In this document: piece by piece, positions 50,121 through 57,497 of the stretch
Layout of the letters: every line of letters begins with the position of its first letter
Position numbering within the stretch: position 1 is the first letter of the stretch
Source of the DNA: DATKJY01 sp964540105
GTDB taxonomy: Bacteria > Zixibacteria > MSB-5A5 > GN15 > FEB-12
DNA: 64,000 bases
Assembly (NCBI GenBank): GCA_964540105.1
Contig: CAZILL010000002.1
Location: forward strand, 620,001-684,000
Reading direction: 5' to 3'
Translations under genes and position numbers: made by a program
The notes under the pieces: generated by a model
What the model saw: only the letters and a program-made list of their open reading frames with translations
The model's database searches: none
What the model was told of the DNA's origin: nothing

Positions 50121-52220
50121 TCATTGCGCACACTCCTCCTTCGCCGCCGGTCCAACACCTGTGAGGTAATCAACCATATACATGACGTCGGATATGTCAA
50201 CGGTGCAATCGCCGTTGAAGTCGGCGACAAAGAGGGGAGTGATCGGTACGCCCGAAATCAGGAAATCAACAGCGGCCATGAGGTCGGAAATATCGACAGA
50301 GTGAGAGTGGTCCGCGTCTCCGGGGATCCAAGTCCAGAAGTCCTTGACCATAGAGATTGCAGTCAGACCCGTCTTGTCTTTAGCCGTTACACGCCACCAG
50401 TAGTGCGCGCCAAAGTCAAGAGAATCGGCGAGTGTAAGAGAGTTCGCGGCAATCGAGTCGACCACCATCTTCATGCTGAAGTTAGATCTGATGGACAGTT
50501 CCAACTTGTAGTGCACTGTATCGAACGGATCGGGATCAGCGGAAGCTGCCCATTTAAGGGTGGGGAGCACAGTGAATACCGGTTTGCCGTCTGGTGGAGG
50601 TGGCTCAGTCAGCACGGGTGCTGCGGGCGGCTCTGGAACGGCGTCGACCCAGAAACTGTTCGCAGAAGTCCAGGCTGAATGCTCGAAGCTGTCAAAGGCT
50701 CTGGCCCGCCACCAGTAGCGCAAATTGTCAGGCAGGGCGGTGGAAACGGTATAGCTCGTTTGGCCTGAAGTCTGCGGCTGGTTCGCCTGTGATATGACAA
50801 GAGTCGATAAAGCGCTGTCTGAGTATATTTCGAAATCGTACTTGAGGGGATCACCTTCCGGATCGGTCGCATTCTGAATCGTGAGCACTGGATGATTCCC
50901 GACAATTGTCGCATTCGGGCTAATCAGTGTGGGGAGATGAGGAACGGAATTCATCCTGAAGGTCGAGTTGTACCACAATGACCAACCGGCCGAATCCTCA
51001 ACTCTAAGCCGCACATAGCAGAGCTGGCCGTCGGTCAACGCGACACCCGAATAGACGAGCTGAGCGGCTGGACCTGCTATCGGGGCGGGATCCCATAGTT
51101 CTGCGTTATCCCAGTTCGCGTCTGTGCCAAATTCTATTTCAGATTGATGAAGTGCGGTTCCACCTGGCGAATAGAACGTCCACGAAAACGTCGGTTGGTT
51201 TGATACTACATTGAATTGAGACTCTCCTACAACGTTCAAAGAGGAAACGTAAGGATAGACAGTCTGCAGCTTCGGGTACGCGCCCATGTCATTTCTGGTG
51301 CCATCGGGGTCGTTGTAGATTGGATTGGGGTCGCCTGCGTCTATACAAGGTGATGTGGATTGGAGGGCGTAGTTGCCAGTAATTTGGTCAGTGAATAACG
51401 GGTCGGTGGAGATACCGCCAACACCCGGATTGTTTTGCGATCCGTTGTTCCATACGTCGTTGTATGCGATCGTGGAACTTGGAGCATCAATCCCAAGCAA
51501 TTGATTCGACACAACAATATTGTTCAATATGGAATGGCCCCCATTGTATGATCCAATTCCGTAGAGGTTGCCAGCTATAGTGTTATTCACTATTTGTTGG
51601 TTGTACACGTAACTGAGAATCCCATAGCTACCATTATTGCAGATGACATTGTGATGCGTGTAGGCCCTTTGCCAACTCATAATTATGCCGTTACCAAGGT
51701 TGCCAACGACCTGATTAAATGCTACTTCGGCGACTCCTCCACTGCCTCCGTCGCTACATTCTATCCCCACACCATTGTTACAAATCTGATTATACAAGAG
51801 CTTTGCGATGGAATACTTAAGGCGAATACCCGTCCCGCAAGAATCTACACGGCAATTCCGAATTGTCGGACTACCTGAACAGTAGAGACCTGTGCCCGAA
51901 GAAGCATTGCGTATGCTAAAACCGTCAATGACACTGGTACTATCCAGTTGATTGGAAATAGTAACGATAGTACTGGAGTTGGAAACAGCTCGAAGAACCG
52001 TTCCACCAGATCCGCTCTCGGATCGCAATACAAGCCCACTGCGATTAAGCAAATCGATGCTTTCCACATACGTCCCCGGTGCCACCAACACCGTGTCCCC
52101 ATCCGCCGCCACATCTATGGCGCCCTGTATCGTCGGCTGGTCTAAAGGTACGTGGATGGTGGTGGCTGAAACAGACGCAGCGATGCCGAAAGCAATAATG
52201 AGAATTAACAAATGTTTCAT
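50121..52220 (-). CDS. Secreted right-handed beta-helix protein with C-terminal dockerin-like module
   Basis: 699 aa. ATG at 52220 with GGGAGGT seven bases upstream. A longer open frame continues to 52700 but lacks a signal and is antisense to the next gene. Signal peptide KHLLILIIAFGIAASVSA. Parallel beta-helix (about residues 20-310; TIQGAIDVAADGDTVLVAPGTY, many NN/GI turns, and SPCIDAGDPN). Two to three fibronectin-like segments (about 330-620; YYVRLRVEDSAGW, YWWRARAFDSFEHSAW, YWWRVTAKD) follow, and finally a pair of EF-hand repeats (GDADHSHSVDISDLMAAVDFL and DFNGDCTVDISDVMYMVDYL). Probably a surface or extracellular carbohydrate-related protein; no catalytic site seen. Confidence 0.88.
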   Translation of the reverse strand: MKHLLILIIAFGIAASVSATTIHVPLDQPTIQGAIDVAADGDTVLVAPGTYVESIDLLNRSGLVLRSESGSGGTVLRAVSNSSTIVTISNQLDSTSVIDGFSIRNASSGTGLYCSGSPTIRNCRVDSCGTGIRLKYSIAKLLYNQICNNGVGIECSDGGSGGVAEVAFNQVVGNLGNGIIMSWQRAYTHHNVICNNGSYGILSYVYNQQIVNNTIAGNLYGIGSYNGGHSILNNIVVSNQLLGIDAPSSTIAYNDVWNNGSQNNPGVGGISTDPLFTDQITGNYALQSTSPCIDAGDPNPIYNDPDGTRNDMGAYPKLQTVYPYVSSLNVVGESQFNVVSNQPTFSWTFYSPGGTALHQSEIEFGTDANWDNAELWDPAPIAGPAAQLVYSGVALTDGQLCYVRLRVEDSAGWSLWYNSTFRMNSVPHLPTLISPNATIVGNHPVLTIQNATDPEGDPLKYDFEIYSDSALSTLVISQANQPQTSGQTSYTVSTALPDNLRYWWRARAFDSFEHSAWTSANSFWVDAVPEPPAAPVLTEPPPPDGKPVFTVLPTLKWAASADPDPFDTVHYKLELSIRSNFSMKMVVDSIAANSLTLADSLDFGAHYWWRVTAKDKTGLTAISMVKDFWTWIPGDADHSHSVDISDLMAAVDFLISGVPITPLFVADFNGDCTVDISDVMYMVDYLTGVGPAAKEECAQ

Positions 52221-52257
52221 AGTACCTCCCGACAGGCGTAATTCTTGATTATGTATT

Positions 52258-52286
52258 AAGATACCCACGCAACGGAATTTTGTCAA
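52258..52286 (-). promoter_or_regulatory. Sigma-70 promoter of the beta-helix gene
   Basis: On the minus strand: TTGACA (52286-52281), 17 bases, TATCTT (52263-52258). Perfect -35, fair -10. Leader of about 30 bases to ATG 52220. Confidence 0.65.
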
Positions 52287-52304
52287 GGGGATCCTGAATC
52301 GGGA

Positions 52305-52334
52305 TTGACGTGAACAGAACAAGTTCGCTATAAT
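52305..52334 (+). promoter_or_regulatory. Strong sigma-70 promoter of the 553-aa unknown gene
   Basis: TTGACG (52305-52310), 18 bases, perfect TATAAT (52329-52334). Transcript start near 52341, about 36 bases before ATG 52377. It is divergent from the beta-helix promoter, 18 bases away. Confidence 0.7.
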
Positions 52335-52376
52335 CATCGATGACGGCGTCGCAAACACGAGAGGGAACTGCTGCCA

Positions 52377-54038
52377 ATGTTCGCATATCTTCGGAATTCT
52401 TCTCCGGATCATGGATTTCGCCCAGGTGACGAATTCCCCGTACCTGATTACCTGAAGGAGATTCTCGACTCTGTCTGGAAAGCCCTTGAGTTGGAGGCGA
52501 GGCACTTGTCTGGGATGAAGGTCGATCCCTCCATTTACGAGGATCGCCTGGCGTCTCTTTCGTCTGCGGTTTTTGACGTATTCGCTGAGGAGAGTATAGC
52601 CAAAGAACTTGCTGACGGCTCGCTGACAGGAGAGAGATTGCATAGCCTTCATTCCCTCCTGGGTTTTGAAGGAGACGAAAGACTTGAATGCTATGACCAA
52701 GGCGAGTACGTTGGCGATGTAGATGAGAAGTCACATTTCGCGGAAATTGAAGAGTATCGTGTCATTGAGAGGCTGGGAGATTTATTCAGAAGGGACAGTC
52801 CTCTTGAGAAGTTGGGTAGCTGGCCCCAGATTATGTTGCGAATGTCTCACCATATGGAGCGTTTCAGAGATAAATTGCTAGAAAATGGAATGACTCCGAA
52901 GATTTTCTGTCGATCTCATTTCCTAGACCGATGTTTTGGGTTGCTATATCCCGAGATGATGTTTCGGGTATCGGTTCTTTCTCAAGGTGGACCCTCGGAC
53001 GATTCTCATCCCGAAATAAGAACCCACGAATTGCATGTACGGATTGCAGAACTCCGCTGCAAACTGTTTGAAGTAAAAGTCAAAGTGCTCGAAGTCCTTT
53101 CCACGTACTTGAAATATCGTGACCCAGGTGGGCTCATTGAGGGCGCATTCAGTGCTATTGGGGACAGTCTTGCCGCTGATGAGATTGCCTTGTGCCTTGA
53201 GTTGGATTATGCGCTAGAAGATCATTGTGATGTCGGTGGGATATCCGCACTGCTTTATGTGATAGGGTTCTTTGAAATGGAGTTGCGCGTCGGCAAATTC
53301 AGTAAGATTACTGAAAAGTACGAAAACTACTTCGTGTACAGCATTCTAGATCGTGCGAAAAGGCTACCAGGAGGCTCTTATTTTGATACCGAAAAGCAAT
53401 ACGGTAAGCAGTTCATGGAGGAGCTGACATCCGACCTGATGGGATTCGATGCTGAGTTGGGAAAGTTCTGGATAGACTATTCCTCCCGGGTTGAGCGCTA
53501 TCTGCACCTTGACGTACCTGACCGAATTAATTTCGAATTCAGACCTCCTAGGAGGGTAAGAAGTGTGTTCGAGCGAGAAATAAAGGCCTATGGCGACCAT
53601 CTAATATTCTCACTGAGTCATGGAATTGCTCCAAACCAAGCTCTTTTCAAGACTCCGTTTCAATTCATGCCAGACCTTGCTTGGGAAGAAGTGATTATCG
53701 CATTCATCTCAAACGACACTTTGCGGATATCTGCACGCGGCACCAAACAGGACTTTCATTTTGTCAAAATAGGCTTCGAGGACGGTCGCAAGGCGGAGAA
53801 GCCTGATTCTCGATGGAAGACACTTCTTCGGATGGCTGAGCTGGGGAGCATTTCGTTTGCCAATAAGCCTGATGCCCGACCTCAAGATGAGACTAAAAAG
53901 GCCATTCAGGAAATCAACCGACGATTGAAGATGCTCATTCGACCTGACATCAATAATCCTATCGTGTATGACAGAAAAACTCACAGCTACAAGCCGATAT
54001 TTCTCCTCGAAGATCATCGCTTTGGCAAGAGTCGATGA
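52377..54038 (+). CDS. 553-aa protein of unknown function in the integrative element
   Basis: I do not recognise this protein. It is soluble, without signal or membrane segments, and acidic to neutral. Most of it is predicted helical (for example YLKEILDSVWKALELEARHL and RIAELRCKLFEVKVKVLEVL). The last about 90 residues (SRWKTLLRMAELGSISF, then KAIQEINRRLKMLI and NPIVYDRKTHSYKPIFLL) have the pattern of a winged-helix DNA-binding or dimerisation unit. Codon and base use are visibly more A/T-rich than the flagellar genes, consistent with transfer. It has its own strong promoter and lies before the primase-helicase gene. A regulatory or defence role is possible but unsupported. Confidence 0.7.
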   Translation: MFAYLRNSSPDHGFRPGDEFPVPDYLKEILDSVWKALELEARHLSGMKVDPSIYEDRLASLSSAVFDVFAEESIAKELADGSLTGERLHSLHSLLGFEGDERLECYDQGEYVGDVDEKSHFAEIEEYRVIERLGDLFRRDSPLEKLGSWPQIMLRMSHHMERFRDKLLENGMTPKIFCRSHFLDRCFGLLYPEMMFRVSVLSQGGPSDDSHPEIRTHELHVRIAELRCKLFEVKVKVLEVLSTYLKYRDPGGLIEGAFSAIGDSLAADEIALCLELDYALEDHCDVGGISALLYVIGFFEMELRVGKFSKITEKYENYFVYSILDRAKRLPGGSYFDTEKQYGKQFMEELTSDLMGFDAELGKFWIDYSSRVERYLHLDVPDRINFEFRPPRRVRSVFEREIKAYGDHLIFSLSHGIAPNQALFKTPFQFMPDLAWEEVIIAFISNDTLRISARGTKQDFHFVKIGFEDGRKAEKPDSRWKTLLRMAELGSISFANKPDARPQDETKKAIQEINRRLKMLIRPDINNPIVYDRKTHSYKPIFLLEDHRFGKSR

Positions 54039-54153
54039 ACTTTCGCCGAAGCATGATCTGATATTTCGCAGAATTTTTCATTCTTTTTTCGCTCTCATTT
54101 CAACGACTTAGGCATCCGGAGCTGTACTTCAAGCTCGGGAATAATCTGCCCAA

Positions 54154-54193
54154 CGAAATTTCGCCATTAGGGGTGAACGCTCGCTCAGCGAGC
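54154..54193. promoter_or_regulatory. Two palindromes before the primase-helicase gene
   Basis: CGAAATTTCG (54154-54163) and GCTCGCT-C-AGCGAGC (54179-54193) are both perfect. The second lies 13 bases before the Shine-Dalgarno GGAGG at 54207. They may be operator sites, or initiator-binding sites for the element's own replication protein. Confidence 0.4.
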
Positions 54194-54218
54194 AGAACTC
54201 TTGACTGGAGGAATATGA

Positions 54219-56273
54219 ATGGAGCCTGCGGCTGCAGAGGAAGCTAAGATCATTTTTGAAAACTACGGGTATGTAGATTCCGCCATTGGATCACCGTCGA
54301 ACCGAAATCACGTGACTTCAGTGAAGGAGATCTCTTCGCAAGCGTTTGGTGAGGACTCTTACTTGTCCATGTTTCGCTTCAAATATGAGTATTTGGATTA
54401 TGCGAACAAGACAGGCTCGGTATCAGGCACTAACCATCCTGAGTGCTTCTGCGACTTCGTCTGGTTCGACATCGACCGGCCTGGTTCGGAGGTTGCTCTG
54501 ATTGACGCCAGACAGATCCTGGCCAACCTTGAAACAATCTCACCGGCCGCATCCGAGTCCGCTCTGATCTACTTCTCCGGCTCAAAGGGTTTCCACATCG
54601 GCATTCCGTCTCAACTGTTTGGTTTGGTGCCCTCGGTAGACCTACCTGCCCAGATCAAGCGGATAGCTTTGGCCATCGCCAAGAACGTGCCGATTGATCG
54701 CTCAATTTATGAGAAGAACCGGCTCTGGCGCGTTCCCAACACCAAACACGGCAAGAGCGGCCTTTACAAGACTCAGCTGTCGTATGAGGAGTTTGCAACT
54801 TGGTCCATCGAACAGATCAAGGAGAAAGCCAAGACCCCACACGGAGAAGCCAAGGCGGATCTGACCTATGAAGTCCAGTACGAGCCGATACCGGAACTGG
54901 TTGAATTGGTTGCTTCATTGTCCAAGACAGAGGGACAAGAAGGGCATCTGCCACCCAGCCAGAACGGCCTGGGCTGGATCGCCGAGGCTCTGGCAAACCT
55001 GACCCAAGGGAACCGGAACGCGACGTTCGCCAAGATCGCAGGTCGGCTTCATCGAGACGGTTGGCAAGAACAGGATATTATCAGTCTCTTGAGACCGCAC
55101 GCTGACCGGGTTGGGTTCCCCATATCCGAGTTGGCCGGCGAAGTCTCAGGTATTTGCAGCCGCTACCCGTCTTCAACATCGTTTCACGTTTCTAACACTA
55201 TATATACTGAGAAGCAAGAAACGAAGTCTCTCCCCCAGCCAATCAGCCTCACAGACCTGATGGCCGAGCCCAACTGCGAAATTGATTGGTTGGTAGAAGC
55301 ACTCTTTCCTTCCGAAGCAGTAGCGATCATCGGAGGTCCGGCGGGGGCCGGTAAGACATGGATGCTTCTCGATCTGGCTATCGAGTGCGCCCGAGGGGGG
55401 CTCTGGCTTGATCATTTCCCAGTCAAGAATGGGAAAGTGCTCTACATCGACGAAGAGTCATCAAAGCAGCTCCTACTGACTCGCCTCTCCAAGATGTTGA
55501 AGGCAAAGGGAATAGCGGGTGGTCTGGACCTGTCGTTTTTGGTCGGGCAGGGAATATCTCTTCGCAAGGAGGGGATTGACACTCTCAAACAGATCATCAG
55601 GCCCTTCAAACCCGACCTGATCATAATGGACTCTCTGATTCGGCTCCACGGTGCTGATGAAAACTCAGCCACTGATATGGCGAGAGTGTTCTCCGGTGTC
55701 AAAGACATAGTCCGAGAAAATGGCTGCTTGGTCGTGATTGCCGACCATCACCGCAAGCCGGGCCTGCAGGAATGGTCTGGTGATTCTTCTCTTCGCGGTT
55801 CCAGCGAAAAGGTCGCCTTTGTTGACACGCTGCTTTCCCTGAAGAAGGGAAAAGACCATATCGTCGTTGAGCATTCGAAGTCACGGTTCGCTCAGCCGGT
55901 TGAGTCGTTTGACATTGTCCTCGAGGAACCGATTGAAGGGTCGGTTTGCCTCCGTGTTCTGGGGGATCACGAGACCATCAAGAACGCAGAAGGAACCGCC
56001 AAAGCGACCGAGTTCCTGAACAAAGCTCTTGGTGGCGGTCTGTGGCTGTCAAGACCGCAGCTACTGGAGCAGGCTCAGGAATTACAGATCAGCGATAAGA
56101 TTCTGATCCGAGTGCTGAACGAGATGGTCGAGAGGGGGGATGTGGAAAGAGAGGATCGCAAGCTGGTTGCCGGTCGAGGTGGCAAGACGGCCTTCTATCG
56201 ACTCGCGATTCATTTTCCCGATTTTCCCATATATATAGAAGAGAAATCGGAAAACGGAAAGTCGGTGGGCTGA
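54219..56273 (+). CDS. Primase (AEP superfamily)-RepA-like helicase fusion
   Basis: 684 aa replication protein. N-terminal archaeo-eukaryotic primase domain: metal site DID in VWFDIDRP (Asp84, Asp86), SGSKGFHIGIP (about 120-130; the sxH motif), and WRVPNTKHGKSGLYK. A linker (about 230-320) with AEALANLTQGNRNATFAKIAGRLHRDG resembles PriCT-like helices. The C-terminal AAA_25/RepA-type ATPase has Walker A GGPAGAGKT (about 371-379), Walker B DLIIMDS, and VVIADHHRK. A winged-helix-like end (KALGGGLWLSRPQLLEQAQEL) completes it. Such fusions start replication of integrative plasmids and phage satellites. GGAGG seven bases before the ATG. Followed 7 bases later by the HTH gene. Confidence 0.85.
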   Translation: MEPAAAEEAKIIFENYGYVDSAIGSPSNRNHVTSVKEISSQAFGEDSYLSMFRFKYEYLDYANKTGSVSGTNHPECFCDFVWFDIDRPGSEVALIDARQILANLETISPAASESALIYFSGSKGFHIGIPSQLFGLVPSVDLPAQIKRIALAIAKNVPIDRSIYEKNRLWRVPNTKHGKSGLYKTQLSYEEFATWSIEQIKEKAKTPHGEAKADLTYEVQYEPIPELVELVASLSKTEGQEGHLPPSQNGLGWIAEALANLTQGNRNATFAKIAGRLHRDGWQEQDIISLLRPHADRVGFPISELAGEVSGICSRYPSSTSFHVSNTIYTEKQETKSLPQPISLTDLMAEPNCEIDWLVEALFPSEAVAIIGGPAGAGKTWMLLDLAIECARGGLWLDHFPVKNGKVLYIDEESSKQLLLTRLSKMLKAKGIAGGLDLSFLVGQGISLRKEGIDTLKQIIRPFKPDLIIMDSLIRLHGADENSATDMARVFSGVKDIVRENGCLVVIADHHRKPGLQEWSGDSSLRGSSEKVAFVDTLLSLKKGKDHIVVEHSKSRFAQPVESFDIVLEEPIEGSVCLRVLGDHETIKNAEGTAKATEFLNKALGGGLWLSRPQLLEQAQELQISDKILIRVLNEMVERGDVEREDRKLVAGRGGKTAFYRLAIHFPDFPIYIEEKSENGKSVG

Positions 56274-56280
56274 GGGGCTG

Positions 56281-56493
56281 ATGGATCACCTCTTTACCCC
56301 CGACCAGATCGCCGACTACCTCGGTGTCAAGCTCTCAACCATTTACCAGTGGACCCATCAGGGCTATATCCCCCATGTCAAGCTTGGCCGGCTTGTCCGG
56401 TTCGATCTCAGGGCCATAGACCAGTGGCTCAAGCGCCTCTCTGACTCAGGTCGGACCACCCGCCAGATCGACATTAAGGAGTTAGGGCTTTGA
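56281..56493 (+). CDS. Excisionase-family HTH DNA-binding protein
   Basis: 70 aa. HTH_17/MerR-like fold: LFTPDQIADYLGVKLSTIYQWTHQGYIPHVKLGRLVRF, then AIDQWLKRL. Proteins of this size and type act as Xis/AlpA-like factors in excision or as small transcription regulators. It starts 7 bases after the primase-helicase gene and overlaps the next gene by 4 bases. The link to the integrase at the other end of the element is inferred. Confidence 0.82.
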   Translation: MDHLFTPDQIADYLGVKLSTIYQWTHQGYIPHVKLGRLVRFDLRAIDQWLKRLSDSGRTTRQIDIKELGL

Positions 56494-56918
56494 GAACGCT
56501 AACATCCCTTCCCAGCCTTCAGCTTCTATACGGACAGCCGGACAACCTGCTTGACGACGCTGATGATCTCAAGCCCAGCCCTTTCCCTTCCCAAGCACGC
56601 ACACATGGCCGAGGCAGGGTCTGTTACACGTACGTCCATCCCAACAGCTACCGACAGGCGTACCGATTCCTAAATGACTGGCAACAGAAATGGGGAAACT
56701 ACGAGCGAAGGCACCAGAGCGATGATTCTGGGCTACCCTTTGATCCCGACGAGCCGCCGATGGTCTCGCTGGAGTCTCTCATGGCAACAGGCTTTGATGT
56801 GGCTGATTTACGAGACGCCCTTGAGGGGGTAGAGATTTCCGATCTTGCGATGCGACTGACACGTTCGAAGGAGGGGAAGTTGGAGAAGCTGCTTAGGAAG
56901 ATCTTTGCCGTGGAGTGA
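56490..56918 (+). CDS. Small protein of the element, unknown
   Basis: 142 aa, starting at TTG 56490 within the TTGA overlap with the HTH gene. Soluble, no known motif. The N-terminal 45 residues are polar. The middle has YTYVHPNSYRQAYRFLNDWQQKW, and the C-terminal part is helical (VADLRDALEGVEISDLAMRL and EGKLEKLLRKIF). Similar small proteins often end replication modules of integrative elements. Its short overlap argues it is real. Confidence 0.6.
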   Translation: MRTLTSLPSLQLLYGQPDNLLDDADDLKPSPFPSQARTHGRGRVCYTYVHPNSYRQAYRFLNDWQQKWGNYERRHQSDDSGLPFDPDEPPMVSLESLMATGFDVADLRDALEGVEISDLAMRLTRSKEGKLEKLLRKIFAVE

Positions 56919-57012
56919 CGTTCTTTGAATCGGTCATGGGTTATAGCGGCATGGGCTCAGTGTACCGGGCACACAGTTTTTCCGATCCGCAATAAGCCAA
57001 TCACCAAGGCTG

Positions 57013-57153
57013 TCACTTGAAAATCGCACCCCCGTGAGTTGCTCTTATCGTTAAGGGCTTGGTAATCGTTGTTGCACCAGTATATGTCCCAGGAAAAGCG
57101 ACAACATCTCCGCCGGAAAGTGCAGAAGCAACGGCTTCCCCCAGTGTTTGCCA
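57013..57153 (-). pseudogene. Remnant of a parallel beta-helix protein
   Basis: On the minus strand, the frame reads TLGEAVASALSGGDVVAFPGTYTGATTI, then TKPLTIRATHGGAIFK, and stops. This is the start of a right-handed beta-helix domain, like TIQGAIDVAADGDTVLVAPGTY of the gene at 50121-52220. No signal peptide precedes it, and the helix coils are missing. The rest of 56919-57497 has no gene apart from this and a promoter. Confidence 0.65.
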
Positions 57154-57397
57154 GTGCCATGAGATTCTACCTAGGCTGTTGTTGATCGATATTTCCGTGT
57201 GCCTTGACGTACTCCACAACCCGTAGCTTTCTCTTTGATATCCCGCTCTGTTTTCGACATCCTTCATCTCCTGATTCAGGCAATCTACTTTCAATCAAGA
57301 AAGTGTCAACCGAAGTCAGAAGTTCCACAGTCTTTCAGGCACCATATCCGACTAACTTGATGAGAGGCATCGAAGTCGCAATTGCTCTAAAATAGTA

Positions 57398-57427
57398 TTG
57401 ACAGACCGCATAACTCCATCTTATTAT
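57398..57427 (+). promoter_or_regulatory. Sigma-70 promoter of the YadA-like gene
   Basis: TTGACA (57398-57403), 18 bases, TATTAT (57422-57427). Transcript start near 57434, about 64 bases before ATG 57498. Confidence 0.6.
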
Positions 57428-57497
57428 ATTGACGCTACAGCATACGGTTCGGTCACGGTGGCCCGACCAATCCATTCTGATAGAAGGAGAAGATCTC

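Larger units (their letters stand above)
47142..56918. mobile_element. Putative integrative element at tRNA-Ser(CGA)
   Basis: Left limit at the tRNA 3' end, right limit uncertain. Contents: integrase, remnant integrase, GNAT enzyme, two secreted dockerin proteins, a 553-aa unknown, primase-helicase, excisionase-like HTH protein and a small unknown. Integrase next to a tRNA, together with a self-contained replication protein and an AlpA/Xis-like protein, is the standard make-up of integrative plasmids and satellites. No second copy of the tRNA 3' end was found by eye in 56919-57500. The two dockerin genes look like host-type cargo or older chromosomal DNA. Confidence 0.5.

Noticed and set aside
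52221..52700. Upstream extension of the beta-helix gene on the minus strand
   Set aside because: It would bury the signal peptide and run antisense through the next gene. The ATG at 52220 has GGGAGGT and a promoter at 52258-52286.
57105..57118. CATCTCCGCCGG as possible right attachment site (similar to tRNA end CTCTCCGCC)
   Set aside because: Only eight identical bases, within a beta-helix remnant that explains the sequence. No extension into the T arm.
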